A DNA stretch of 25,430 bases from a virus. The notes under the pieces were generated by a model, which saw only the letters and a list, made by a program, of their open reading frames with translations, did not search any database and was not told the origin of the DNA. Both the position numbers and the translations under genes were made by a program. The DNA is taken from IMG/VR virus record IMGVR_UViG_3300012001_000105, positions 1 through 25,430 of that record. The stretch is one strand, 5' to 3'. Below are positions 7,479 through 16,290 of the stretch, piece by piece (positions within the stretch are counted from its first letter, which is position 1; each line of letters begins with the position of its first letter).

Positions 7479-8374
7479 TAGACCAATACCCCAACATCTG
7501 TAATAGTGAACTCAATACCACGACGGCCAAATCCTTGGGAGTCTCCGCCGTAGTGAGTTGCAGGGGTACCCGGACCCACTATACGAAGCATCCCGAGATT
7601 TACGTTATATGTACCAGCTGCCATCGGAATGGTAGCTTCGAAAGTATATGTTGCCCACGCTTGGTGTAGGCCCGGGGTAGTCCACAAGACGAAGTCGCCG
7701 GTACCACTCGGCCCGTCGAAGTGCGGGAGGAATCCATATTCAGAGTAGTGAGCGTTGTCAAAGCCTGTAGCATTCATTGCGTACATGACACAGACAACCT
7801 TCCAGTTAACCAGCCGATCTGTGGGCAGGAAGATGGTCCCGGCCCCGACGCGGGTTATGCCAGCGGTAGGCAGGGCTCCGGGGGTAGTCCAGTTATAGAA
7901 GTGCAGTTGGCCTAGACTGGCACCATAGGGGATGGAGTAGATGATATCCCCAGAAACAGCTCCAGCACTACTATTTGTAGCACCTGCTGGTTGTGTATAT
8001 GTCTTGAGTGCAACAGAACGTGCCGGAAGTGTAGGGCCATAATTAACGATAACGTCTGAGTCACCGTCAATGGCAGGAGTGCGCTGCTGCGCGTAGATGA
8101 TGTCAGTCCTAGTGCCAGATGCGGGGACGGCTAGTGCGGTAATGGTTGTTGCCGGAACAGGGATCGGAACATTCTGGCCTGTAGCCATGGGGACAATAGC
8201 TACACCTGCGGTAGTTGTATATGTCATCGCAGAGGGGCTTGTCGTTACAGTGCCACCAGAGACCATGCCGGGTGTATAGAGACCACCAAAAATCTGTTGA
8301 ATATCTTGTGAGGTCGTTCCAGAAGTAATAGTAGTACCACTTTTTGTAGGGTCTACACCGAGTCCTGATGTCAT
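7478..8374 (-). CDS. Minor tail protein, 298 aa
   Basis: Starts at ATG 8374 (MTSGLGVDPTKSGTTITSGT). The N-terminal about 120 residues are Thr/Pro-rich (ATGQNVPIPVPATTITALAV, TRTDIIYAQQRTPAIDGDSD), a pattern shared by baseplate-type proteins with an upper-baseplate-like shoulder domain. The C-terminal half is beta-rich with aromatic residues (HFYNWTTPGALP, GLHQAWATYTFEATIPM) and could be a carbohydrate- or protein-binding sandwich. It lies between the Dit-like and tail-tip genes. Precise role not identifiable. Confidence 0.7.
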   Translation of the reverse strand: MTSGLGVDPTKSGTTITSGTTSQDIQQIFGGLYTPGMVSGGTVTTSPSAMTYTTTAGVAIVPMATGQNVPIPVPATTITALAVPASGTRTDIIYAQQRTPAIDGDSDVIVNYGPTLPARSVALKTYTQPAGATNSSAGAVSGDIIYSIPYGASLGQLHFYNWTTPGALPTAGITRVGAGTIFLPTDRLVNWKVVCVMYAMNATGFDNAHYSEYGFLPHFDGPSGTGDFVLWTTPGLHQAWATYTFEATIPMAAGTYNVNLGMLRIVGPGTPATHYGGDSQGFGRRGIEFTITDVGVLV

Positions 8375-8387
8375 TTGAAATTCCTCA

Positions 8388-9257
8388 CTATATCCACGTG
8401 TCTCTAAAAATTATATCACACCATCCATTCGTGTTTTGTACAGGAATAAAGGAAGGCTGTAGTGTTTGTCCCGGTTGGATCGAAAACCAGTCTCTTCTTG
8501 AGAGGAAGGTAGATCTGTCATTACCATCCTGTGTAGCGTAACCACCACTAGAGTCGATAATCACGGGAGACTTCATCGTCACCATGCCCGAGTAAGTGAT
8601 AAACGAACCAAGGTTGTCAGTAATCGCGAATCCTCCGGGATAATCACCTGTAATTTTGAACGATGGCCATGCCTCATTATTACCATTATTGTAGACATAC
8701 TGAGACTGGAGCGCCACAGCAGTGCCATAGTCAATTGGGTATGATAGAGGTAGGTCCAGCCCACCCCCTAGAGGTGCCCCGAGACCCGCTGAACCGCCAA
8801 GGGTGATGGTTCTGGTAGGTCCATAGATATTAGGGTCCGGGGCGTAGAAGTCAATCTTGAATGCCGCCACGTTATCGAGCTGCCGGACCCAGCTGGTCTT
8901 ACCACCGATAGTGACTGTTGCAGATCTGGTACTCCCCGAATCCGTTACGGTCAGTGTCTCGTAGTTTTTTGGTAATACCATTCCAGCAAAGTTGTCCCGC
9001 ATTACCAGTAGGTCCTGCGCATTGGCGGCAATCGCCGTACCGCTGAAACTGATGTAGCGTGACGCATGCCGACCGGCCTCTAGGAAGTCACCAGCGCGGA
9101 TCTGACGCGGTGTAAAGCTTCGCCGGATGTCTACACCGTCCTGCCAGCCAACGACGGCAGTAGGGTCCAGTTGGTACTGCGGCCCTACCGCTGTTTTGTA
9201 GGAGCGCATAGTGACATCGCCGACCGTCACTACGATTTTGTCTGTCTTCAGGTACAT
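8388..9257 (-). CDS. Distal tail (Dit-like) protein, 289 aa
   Basis: First gene after the tape measure, starting at ATG 9257. The N-terminal half has the beta-barrel-type signature of Dit proteins: short strands, a segment describing a local frame (RQIRAGDFLEAGRHASRYIS), and WVRQLDNVAAFKIDFYAPDPNIYG, matching the common phage pattern in which 'F.v.f.a.dp..yg' closes the N-terminal domain. The C-terminal half (YVYNNGNNEAWPSFKITG) is the usual galectin-like domain with the 'NNGnaea.P.i.i.G' motif. It would form the hexameric ring joining tail tube to tip. Confidence 0.8.
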   Translation of the reverse strand: MYLKTDKIVVTVGDVTMRSYKTAVGPQYQLDPTAVVGWQDGVDIRRSFTPRQIRAGDFLEAGRHASRYISFSGTAIAANAQDLLVMRDNFAGMVLPKNYETLTVTDSGSTRSATVTIGGKTSWVRQLDNVAAFKIDFYAPDPNIYGPTRTITLGGSAGLGAPLGGGLDLPLSYPIDYGTAVALQSQYVYNNGNNEAWPSFKITGDYPGGFAITDNLGSFITYSGMVTMKSPVIIDSSGGYATQDGNDRSTFLSRRDWFSIQPGQTLQPSFIPVQNTNGWCDIIFRDTWI

Positions 9258-9265
9258 GTCATTCC

Positions 9266-12200
9266 TTAGCGGTTAACGAAGTTCCAGTAGAGCTCGCTTG
9301 CGGCCATCTGGCCGACCTGAGCCTCATTGAGGGGGGCGGATGGATATACATTCACCGTCGGTGTGATAACAGTGCCACTGGAGTTACGGCCTTGCTGCAT
9401 ACCTGCAGCAGCCGCAAACGGATCCACAGCCGTCCGTGTAGCAGGGTTGGCGAAGATATTAGGGTTGCCCTGAGCTCCGCTAGCTAGATTTACTGAGACA
9501 GTGGCGTTCATGGTGTCGGAGATAAGGTCAGTCACACCCGAGAGGGTCTTCTGGAGCCCTCCCATGGAGCCCTCGATACCCTTCTGAAGACCGCCCATGA
9601 TCCAGCCACCGTGAGGGACCAGCAGTGCGCGGTCATACTCTTCAGGCCCCTTGTGGTCGGCAATCCATTGGCCGATACCGCCGACCATGTCCTGCACGCC
9701 CTTGAACCCTGCCGTCAGGCTGCCAAGGAACCCGTCCATGATGGCCTGTCCGGCACGCTGCAGGATTGTGCCCGGGTCTCCAATGGCGTCCATGATTCGA
9801 CCACCGATTCCGGCAATCCATCCGACTACCCTTGCGATTCCGTCAGCCACCGCTTGGCCAGTGTTGTTCCACATATCAACAAACATGCCGACGGTATTGC
9901 TACCGAAATCTGCAAACATACCGATAGTTTGGTTGACCCAACCGCCCACGGATGCGATAAAGCCGTCAAGGAAGGCACGGGTTTCGCCTGTGGTCTGTGC
10001 GTAATACCCCACGAACATGCTGACTAGGCTGCTCACCCAGCCGGTGACCATGCCTATGGTGTTGCTGACGAAGTCATTCCACATTCCAACAGTATTAGTG
10101 AAGAAGTCTACAAACATCCCAATAGTGTTGCTGGCGAAGTCATTGAACATGCCGTTTGTTTGGGTGTTGAATTGAGACACGGTGTCAGGAAGATTCTTCG
10201 TGAAGAAGTCGGAGAACATGCCGAAGGTATGGTTGAAGAAGTCGTTGAACATGCCTTTGGTATTGTTATTGAAATCGTTGAGCATGCCCATGGTATTGAG
10301 GACGAACCTCGCAATGGCACCGGGCAGGTTTGTCCAGAAATCATTGAACATGCCGGTCGTGTTGTTGGCGAAATCCACGAACATACCGACTGTGTTTACG
10401 AAGAATCGAATAAGGTTGTTGCGGGCATCCACACCGAACTTAGTGATTTGAACGGCCATATCTACGGCCCACTTGATGACAGTATTGATTATGTCGTTTC
10501 GCCAGTTTTGGAAACCTGTTATCACGTCAATAAAGAATTTCATGATGTTGACAGCAGCACCGACTGCCCAGTTTCGGATGTTTGTGCTGACGTCGGTAAA
10601 GAATTTAGCGATATTAATGAGCACAGACATAGCCCAGTCAGTGATGGCTTTCTTGGTGCTATCTACAAACTTGTGGACCTCACCGATAGGGTCGTGGGCA
10701 AATCCCTTAAATCCTTCGACTACCTTATTAAAGAAATCTGTAAACATGCCGACGGTGTTGGTGAAGAAGTCTACAAACATACCTACAGTGCGAGTGCCCC
10801 AGTCCTTCACCATTCCTACGGTATTGTTGAAGAAATCAACGAACATGCCGACGCTGCGGGTCCCCCAGCCCACAATCATTCCAACAGTATTGTTGAAGAA
10901 ATCTACGAACATGCCTCCGGTGTTCTTAAAGAAGTCACCAAACATGCCCATAGTATTGTTGAAGAAATCGGTAAACATACCATTGGTATTTTTATTGAAG
11001 TCTTTGATCATGCTGCCGGTGCTATTGAAGAAGTCACCGAGGTTTTTACCTGCGTCATTGGCGAAGTCGGTTACGGCTTTGGAGACCGCGTCCCAGTTAG
11101 CGATAAGCAGGATTATTCCAGTGATCAAGGCTGCAATAGCGATAGCAATCAGGCCAATACCTGTCATTGCCAGTGCACCTGCAAACATCTCAGCGCCTAC
11201 ACTCGCCCCTTCAAATGCTGGGAGGAGTCCGAGAATGAACCCACCTATTGTCTGTGCAATCTCTAGGCCCTTAATAAGGCCGACCGCGATGCCTATCATG
11301 GAGTTGAAGATGACAACGGTGCCGATTACAAGTGCAAGAGCGCCAACAATTACGTCCCCCGCACCCTTTGAGTCAAGGAAGTGGTTTATCAGATCCAAAA
11401 TAGGGTTGAGGATTGGTTCGATTGCCTTGAAAAGTTTGTCAAAACCATCTAATAGCCCCGGAAGTACAGCCAAGACAACAGGTATGGCTTTGGCCCCGAT
11501 TTCGATGATCTTCTCGATAATCGGAGTAACATGGGTAATCAAATCACCTAAAATAGGTGCCAACTTGCTTATGGCATCGCCCATCGCGGCTGCCATCGGA
11601 GGCAGTGACTTGCCTGCGGCATCTGCTAAAGTCTTTATCGCAGGTAAGACTGACCCGGTGAGCAGTGCAATCAAGGGGGGGAATGCTGTTTTTACGAGAA
11701 TACCAATAGCTGGTGCCAGTGCATCAACAACTGCATTTGTAATATCACCGAGAGGCTGGATCAAGGGGACAATATCGGACAGCAGTGAAGCAACGAGCGG
11801 TAGGATTTGGATGACCGCGTTCGCGAACACACCACCGAGCGAGTCGGCAAGCTTTCCAATTACCGTAAAGAAGATGCCGAGTTTATCTCCTATAGGGCCA
11901 GTTGCTGTAGCGAAATGATTAAGTCCGAGGACAATTCCACCGAAAAGATCTTGAATACCCTTGAAGAGGGTGGGGTTACTGAGAATAGCACCGAAGAATG
12001 TGAGAACATTTCGAATAGCAATTCCTACGTCCTGCTCCACCACCTTCAGGGCAGGCGAGAGGTATCCAACACCCTTGAGGAAGTTACCGAGACCGGTTAC
12101 GGCGTCTTTCATCGCCAAGTTTGCACCACTGAATATATTTACAAGGGCTGTCTGGACTGCAGGCTCCCTTACTACGGCTGCGAAGCGCTCCATCGTGAGA

Positions 12201-13612
12201 CTGAGGATGCCCAGAGAGGCTCCGCCAGCGTCTACAGCAGCCTTCATGAGACCACCGATAACGTTGGAAGTGTTGACAATCACACCACCAAGATCCTTGA
12301 AGGCCTGTACACCGCCGTCCACCCACCGCTTCAGGGTTCCGTCTGCGTTGGCTTTCGTGAGGAAGGCATCGAATCGCTCAGAAACATTGAGGAAGCTCTG
12401 GGCCAGCTTCGGGAGGTAGGCAGAGCCGAATTCACCCAGTGTCTGGATGATATGTAGGAACGTCGTGGACCCATTAGTCGTGATCTCAATCGATTTTTTG
12501 AGGTTATCGAAGTCACCGGCCATTGCCGTGGCAAAGGTCCCCTTGGACATGCCCTCAAACATCGTGCCCCAGAAGGTGCCCAGTACGCCGGAGGTGCTGG
12601 CAAGTTCTGTGCGGAGAACGGAGGTAGGGCCGACAAGGGCCTGCAGCCCCGCACGAGCATTAGCCCAGAAGTCCTGACTGATCATGTCCTTAAGAGTTTG
12701 GAACTCCTTAGCGAGGTCAGGAACAGCTTTCTTCATGTCGCCAAAGGCAATCGTGGTCAGCTTCATTCCGATGACGAACCCGGTCAGTATTCCGGGCAAC
12801 GCAACAGCAACCCCGCCGAGTTGTACGATACTACTGGCGAGACTTAGGATATTGCCTGCGGCGAAGGACGCCCCGGTAGCCATGGCCCCGAACTTCTCCG
12901 CTGCAAGCGCTATTTGTGGTACCTCATTGCCAAGGTTGATCTTGAATCCGATGAGCTCCTTGGTAAGTTCAAGGAGGGCTCCGCCACCGCTGAGTCCGTC
13001 CAAGAACCTGCCGACATTCTTGCCAGAACTGCTGGCTTGTTCACCAGCGTTCTTCAGCGCTTGGCCGAAGAAAGTGAGCTTGAGATTCGCCTTATCCAGC
13101 TCTTTGCTGGTAGCGGACAGAGCGTTCTCGATCTCGCCGATGGGGCCTTTACCGTTACCAACAGAAACAGGAATGGTTATCGGCTTGAGTTTGGCTATCG
13201 CGTCCAGCTTGGCCCGGAGCGCCTCCATCTTGGTGATCGCCACAGCTTCATCAACGTCAACAGGTACGTCGATGTGATGCCCAGCTGCAGCGTCGATGAA
13301 CTCATCAACGTGTGCGTGTGCTGCGACGGTATCCGCGTCTATGTTGATGTGGGCTTCTTCGTGGTCGATAGTCTCGACCAGCGCCTCAATATGTGCTTCA
13401 GCCCCTAGGGTCTCCGCCGCGACGTTCACATCGATTGTGTGTATGTTACCCCACGCGACCAGTAGGTCGATTTGCGCTTCTGCAGCAGTTGTGTCAGCAT
13501 TGACATGTACATCAATGGTGTCCGGCAAAGTAGCCAGAGCCTTTTTGATGTCGGCTTCAAGGTGGTCGGTGATTGCACGGATGTCTACATACGCGGATCC
13601 AACTATTGTCAT
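9266..13612 (-). CDS. Tape measure protein, 1448 aa
   Basis: By far the largest gene, lying after the tail assembly chaperone and before Dit. The protein sets tail length and leads DNA into the cell. Residues 31-150 contain four degenerate 27-30-residue repeats of the type IDVxVxADT..AEAxID. Residues about 150-750 are long helical stretches. Hydrophobic segments lie around 262-285, 750-785 and 805-835 (IAIAIAALITGIILLIANW). Residues 862-1247 are 35 tandem 11-residue repeats ending in Phe/Trp. The C-terminal 200 residues are globular (GAQGNPNIF...). At 1.5 angstrom per helical residue a tail near 0.2 micrometre would be expected. Long plus-strand frames inside it are shadows of the repeats. 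Confidence 0.95.
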   Translation of the reverse strand: MTIVGSAYVDIRAITDHLEADIKKALATLPDTIDVHVNADTTAAEAQIDLLVAWGNIHTIDVNVAAETLGAEAHIEALVETIDHEEAHINIDADTVAAHAHVDEFIDAAAGHHIDVPVDVDEAVAITKMEALRAKLDAIAKLKPITIPVSVGNGKGPIGEIENALSATSKELDKANLKLTFFGQALKNAGEQASSSGKNVGRFLDGLSGGGALLELTKELIGFKINLGNEVPQIALAAEKFGAMATGASFAAGNILSLASSIVQLGGVAVALPGILTGFVIGMKLTTIAFGDMKKAVPDLAKEFQTLKDMISQDFWANARAGLQALVGPTSVLRTELASTSGVLGTFWGTMFEGMSKGTFATAMAGDFDNLKKSIEITTNGSTTFLHIIQTLGEFGSAYLPKLAQSFLNVSERFDAFLTKANADGTLKRWVDGGVQAFKDLGGVIVNTSNVIGGLMKAAVDAGGASLGILSLTMERFAAVVREPAVQTALVNIFSGANLAMKDAVTGLGNFLKGVGYLSPALKVVEQDVGIAIRNVLTFFGAILSNPTLFKGIQDLFGGIVLGLNHFATATGPIGDKLGIFFTVIGKLADSLGGVFANAVIQILPLVASLLSDIVPLIQPLGDITNAVVDALAPAIGILVKTAFPPLIALLTGSVLPAIKTLADAAGKSLPPMAAAMGDAISKLAPILGDLITHVTPIIEKIIEIGAKAIPVVLAVLPGLLDGFDKLFKAIEPILNPILDLINHFLDSKGAGDVIVGALALVIGTVVIFNSMIGIAVGLIKGLEIAQTIGGFILGLLPAFEGASVGAEMFAGALAMTGIGLIAIAIAALITGIILLIANWDAVSKAVTDFANDAGKNLGDFFNSTGSMIKDFNKNTNGMFTDFFNNTMGMFGDFFKNTGGMFVDFFNNTVGMIVGWGTRSVGMFVDFFNNTVGMVKDWGTRTVGMFVDFFTNTVGMFTDFFNKVVEGFKGFAHDPIGEVHKFVDSTKKAITDWAMSVLINIAKFFTDVSTNIRNWAVGAAVNIMKFFIDVITGFQNWRNDIINTVIKWAVDMAVQITKFGVDARNNLIRFFVNTVGMFVDFANNTTGMFNDFWTNLPGAIARFVLNTMGMLNDFNNNTKGMFNDFFNHTFGMFSDFFTKNLPDTVSQFNTQTNGMFNDFASNTIGMFVDFFTNTVGMWNDFVSNTIGMVTGWVSSLVSMFVGYYAQTTGETRAFLDGFIASVGGWVNQTIGMFADFGSNTVGMFVDMWNNTGQAVADGIARVVGWIAGIGGRIMDAIGDPGTILQRAGQAIMDGFLGSLTAGFKGVQDMVGGIGQWIADHKGPEEYDRALLVPHGGWIMGGLQKGIEGSMGGLQKTLSGVTDLISDTMNATVSVNLASGAQGNPNIFANPATRTAVDPFAAAAGMQQGRNSSGTVITPTVNVYPSAPLNEAQVGQMAASELYWNFVNR
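9872..11029 (-). repeat. Tandem 33-bp / 11-residue repeats in the tape measure gene
   Basis: Thirty-five units run from residue 862 to 1247 with only one 12-residue unit breaking register. The best-conserved units read FxNTVGMFVDF; the last position is Phe or Trp in nearly all. Units 10-19 are diverged but keep the terminal aromatic and the spacing. At DNA level a 33-bp period with recurring ATTGTTGAAGAAATC-like stretches is visible on the plus strand. Confidence 0.9.
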
Positions 13613-13628
13613 GCCCTACAACCTCACA

Positions 13629-14332
13629 CTAACCCATTGGGGGTTCAAGACCGGGAAATCCGTTCTCATCTGCTTCTAGATAGTTATGAGGTTGCACACC
13701 ACTCGATGATACGTAGTCATCGAAGTCTTCGTCGTTTGAACTATCCTCAGCCCTAATTTTACCATACAAGTTAGTAATAACTGCTTTCATCCTGTGCCGG
13801 GGATCATCAGTTGCGCCGTCACGAACGCTCTCATCGAGTATTACAGTATCAATAACATTGAAGGAACTTTCGGCGTTGAGCCTGCATAGCAGTCTATACA
13901 GGTCAACATTTTGTAGCCGATAGTATCCTTCAACCCAGCTCCAGATTGAAAGGAAGTGGCGTCCGACTGCTAGGACGCCTCGGAAGGGCGCGAGGTGTAG
14001 GATTCGATCACGTAGCCGACAACCTCGGAAATGGTTTTGATGTCGATCTTGTTCTTCGGATCGTGGAAAACAACATTCAATCGCTTCCACTCCTCGGGAG
14101 ACATGACCGACTTGAGGAAACGGGTCAGGGCCGCTGCATTCGCGCCCTTCTCTTCAGATGTCGTTGCCTCGATGAATTCAAGCAGGACAATACCCGGGGC
14201 TTCCGGGAGAACTTCGAAGCTTTCACCTGCAATATCAAACCCAAGAGGGGCGACAACGATATCTTTTGTCTCCTCACTCTCTGCGGGTGTGGTGAAGGAG
14301 CGAGTACGTACAGGAAGGCGAGTTTCAGCCAT
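13629..14332 (-). CDS. Tail assembly chaperone, long form made by -1 frameshift
   Basis: Between the connector genes and the tape measure there are two overlapping frames, the arrangement of lambda G/G-T. The downstream frame (true coding from about 13990 to 13629) has no good start of its own; upstream of 13990 it is nonsense. A -1 shift before the TAG at 13972-13970 joins ...YVIESYTSRP to ...RGVLAVGRHFLSIWSWVEGY. The best slip region is TCG CGC CCT TCC at 13993-13982, though it is not a textbook heptamer. The joined product is about 234 residues. These proteins bind the tape measure during tail assembly. Confidence 0.75.
13970..14332 (-). CDS. Tail assembly chaperone, short form, 120 aa
   Basis: Starts at ATG 14332 (MAETRLPVRTRSFTTPAE). 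The sequence is acidic and mostly helical after residue 40, with LLEFIEATTSEEKGANAAALTRFLKSVMSPEEWKRL in the middle, a very typical pattern of siphophage gpG-like chaperones ('...sv.t..e...fl..vl..ee..rf..l..d'). It ends at TAG 13972-13970, overlapping the long-form frame. Both forms are normally needed for tail assembly and are not found in the virion. Confidence 0.85.
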   Translation of the reverse strand: MAETRLPVRTRSFTTPAESEETKDIVVAPLGFDIAGESFEVLPEAPGIVLLEFIEATTSEEKGANAAALTRFLKSVMSPEEWKRLNVVFHDPKNKIDIKTISEVVGYVIESYTSRPSEAS

Positions 14333-14354
14333 GTGTCTTTCCTAATTTCGTCAG

Positions 14355-14738
14355 TTATTCAATAACTTTGTTCAAGTTATCCGTCAAATATCGGTTGGGC
14401 TTTGTGCCCGGATGATGCACTATCTTGGCATATACAATTTTACCATGGCTTGCAAACCGTAGTGTCTTTTTTGTATGCGGAAGAATGATGTGCGGCTTGG
14501 TTCCCTCGTGGTGTAGATAGGCGATAGGATTGTCAGCGCCTATGACGCCAATAACGCCTTGGTGGTCTGCAGAAAGCGTGTATCCAATTGCTGTAGACAG
14601 CTGTCCAGTCTTTTTACCGACCTGTATCTTGGCCAGAAGAGTGAGGATGGCACTTCGGTTTCGGATATCCTGACCGACCATGCCGGTAGTAGTCTCGAAT
14701 TCCTCGTGCCAGCCAGCCTCATTCTTCTCAAACTTCAT
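14355..14738 (-). CDS. HK97 gp10-like neck / head-tail joining protein, 127 aa
   Basis: Starts at ATG 14738 (MKFEKNEAGWHEEFETTTGM). Residues 65-127 contain GADNPIAYLHHEGTKPHIILPH and IVYAKIVHHPGTKPNRYLTD, the repeated 'HEGTkPH / HPGTkPn.yl' pattern characteristic of the HK97 gp10 / phage minor capsid-neck family. The N-terminal half is helical. Length is normal for the family. It stands two bases after its upstream neighbour's stop. Confidence 0.85.
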   Translation of the reverse strand: MKFEKNEAGWHEEFETTTGMVGQDIRNRSAILTLLAKIQVGKKTGQLSTAIGYTLSADHQGVIGVIGADNPIAYLHHEGTKPHIILPHTKKTLRFASHGKIVYAKIVHHPGTKPNRYLTDNLNKVIE

Positions 14739-14739
14739 G

Positions 14740-15228
14740 CTAAATAACCAGCATCAGGTTCATGGTGACAGCTTGAAGCAGGCCACTGGGCATGCTGGCA
14801 GTAACATCCGCAATGCCGGACTGCTCCCATGCGTCCTCGAAGGATCTGCGTCCAGCCTCAATGAGGAGCTGGGCGTCCTGCATCTGGCTTATGGCCGTCG
14901 CACTGACTACGTCATCACTAGGTTCTGTACCTCTGGGCGTCATGCCCGGGAGGTCACGTACTACCTCGACAACAAAGACAGCTGTCCAAGGTTGGGTCCG
15001 CTTCACAGGAAACTGTGACTGGTGCTGAGGCAGACCGGAGTATGCCTGAGCCCAAGACACAGTGACCTGCGCGGAGCCGTGTACTGTCTGTCCCTGACCA
15101 CCGATGGCAAGGAACTGTCGAGTAGGGAGGCCCACATTGTTCTCGGTGAAGACCTCGTTTACCTTGGCAAGGATCAGCTGAGCCTTCTCAGAGATTCCGT
15201 CAAGATATACAGGGGCATCGAACGACAT
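14740..15228 (-). CDS. Tail terminator-like protein, 162 aa
   Basis: Starts at ATG 15228 (MSFDAPVYLDGISEKAQLIL). An N-terminal helix is followed by beta strands (TVHGSAQVTVSWAQAYSGLP; QPWTAVFVVEVVRDLPG) and a helix-rich stretch (QMQDAQLLIEAGRRSFEDAW), ending in a strand (LLQAVTMNLMLVI). This alpha-beta-beta-alpha-beta order and the length fit tail terminator / head closure proteins, which cap the tail tube and join it to the neck. Position beside the gp10-like gene agrees. Assignment is by layout and context. Confidence 0.65.
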   Translation of the reverse strand: MSFDAPVYLDGISEKAQLILAKVNEVFTENNVGLPTRQFLAIGGQGQTVHGSAQVTVSWAQAYSGLPQHQSQFPVKRTQPWTAVFVVEVVRDLPGMTPRGTEPSDDVVSATAISQMQDAQLLIEAGRRSFEDAWEQSGIADVTASMPSGLLQAVTMNLMLVI

Positions 15229-15236
15229 GGGATTCC

Positions 15237-15506
15237 TTAGATAGTTTTGAGGGTCTTGATGAGGGACTTGCGCTTGAGTCCGGCCTCTTCAGCAGCGAGA
15301 GCTCGTGCTGCACGCTCTGCGTCTGTGCCGACCCATTCAACGATCTCCGAAATGGTCCCTTCCGGTACAGCTTCCTCGGTCTCCGGGACAGCTGCATCTT
15401 CGACAGGCGCGGTCTCTACCGCTGCTTCAGCTTCCTTGAGCACTTCTACCGGGGGGTAGTAGACGTTCGGCGCGGCTGGATCTGCATAGGGGTCTGTATC
15501 GCTCAA
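15237..15506 (-). CDS. Small acidic head-tail region protein, 89 aa
   Basis: Starts at ATG 15506, overlapping the end of the adaptor gene by four bases (ATGA-type). Residues 1-48 are acidic, Ala/Pro/Val-rich and disordered. Residues 50-89 (TISEIVEWVGTDAERAARAL then EEAGLKRKSLIKTL) form a small helical domain common at the ends of actinophage structural proteins. Role unknown; perhaps a linker or decoration piece of the connector. Confidence 0.65.
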   Translation of the reverse strand: MSDTDPYADPAAPNVYYPPVEVLKEAEAAVETAPVEDAAVPETEEAVPEGTISEIVEWVGTDAERAARALAAEEAGLKRKSLIKTLKTI

Positions 15507-16192
15507 TTTATTCTCTCTCCACGTGGTTTATCGACCGAGAAGACTCTCGACTTCTTTTTCGCTTTATTCGGGTTGACAGCGGCGAGGAAGAGATCGACCT
15601 CATATACGCCTGTACGGCCAGCCTGAAGAAAGTTTAGGGGGTCAAGGACGGTCATGCTCTCGCCTTGACGGGTAATCTGGGTTGTGATCCGCTGAGGCAG
15701 TGAGCACTCAGTGGAGTCGTTAGCAGCCCAGATAAGCTCATTGGCTAGACGCAACGCTGCGCGTTTTCCTGCGGCTGGGATGGGGGTTCCATATGTATAC
15801 GAAACAGTCAGGTCATAGAGAGGGTCTAGGATCCACGGAACGGAATTGGCCCGGACGAGATAGGCGTTGTTCCGTAATGTATACTCTGTGGACGCCATGA
15901 CCGATCCGGCATGAATCACAGACTGTACTGACACAACAGGGGAGTTTCGCAGTCGAAGCTCACGCAGACCAGCCTGAAGTGGGATATTCCTAACATCACC
16001 CTGCAGTACGACAGGTTCAAGCTTCATCGGGCTGTAAATACCAGAACCGTAGCTCTCAGTGGTCTTCTGAACACCAGTGAATTTCTCGCCGGATAGTTTA
16101 TAGAGAATGAGGCTGGCAGTGGCAATGGCGTCGGTTGTATATACACCAGACGGTGCGACAGTATCCGAGGACTTGAGCCATAGAATAGCCAT
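15503..16192 (-). CDS. Head-tail adaptor (gp6/connector-like), 229 aa
   Basis: Starts at ATG 16192 with GGGAG upstream. Residues 10-60 are helical (DAIATASLILYKLSGEKFTG), a beta-rich middle follows (LRELRLRNSPVVSVQSVIHA ... EYTLRNNAYLVRANSVPW), then YDLTVSYTYGTPIPAAGKRA with the helix ALRLANELIWAAN. This matches the HK97 gp6-like adaptor family, which binds below the portal. A promoter-like element and a terminator hairpin lie in the 98-base gap before it, so it may begin a sub-operon. Confidence 0.75.
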   Translation of the reverse strand: MAILWLKSSDTVAPSGVYTTDAIATASLILYKLSGEKFTGVQKTTESYGSGIYSPMKLEPVVLQGDVRNIPLQAGLRELRLRNSPVVSVQSVIHAGSVMASTEYTLRNNAYLVRANSVPWILDPLYDLTVSYTYGTPIPAAGKRAALRLANELIWAANDSTECSLPQRITTQITRQGESMTVLDPLNFLQAGRTGVYEVDLFLAAVNPNKAKKKSRVFSVDKPRGERIN

Positions 16193-16216
16193 AATGCTCC
16201 CAAAGTTATTTGTTCT

Positions 16217-16227
16217 AGTATATCATG
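16217..16227 (-). promoter_or_regulatory. Possible extended -10 promoter for the connector genes
   Basis: The minus strand reads CATGATATACT, with TGATATACT resembling an extended -10 (TGnTATAAT). It sits 25 bases before the ATG at 16192, just after a terminator hairpin. The same 11 bases occur upstream of the scaffold gene at 20140-20150. No -35 is evident. Confidence 0.4.
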
Positions 16228-16238
16228 GGTACAAACAC

Positions 16239-16273
16239 TTCTGGCTGGTCCGAATAAACCGAACCAGCCAGAA
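16239..16273 (-). terminator. Probable terminator after the tail tube gene
   Basis: TTCTGGCTGGT at 16239-16249 pairs perfectly with ACCAGCCAGAA at 16263-16273, and the stem continues inwards with one mismatch. It lies 18 bases after the stop of the highly expressed tail tube gene. On the minus strand it is followed by GTGTTTGT, a weak T-rich tail. Confidence 0.6.
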
Positions 16274-16290
16274 TTGATGATGCAAGATAA

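Noticed and set aside
10160-11918. Two long plus-strand frames (368 and 481 residues) with apparent repeats
   Set aside because: They are shadows of the 33-bp periodic tape measure repeats; periodicity keeps other frames open. No ribosome site or sensible composition.
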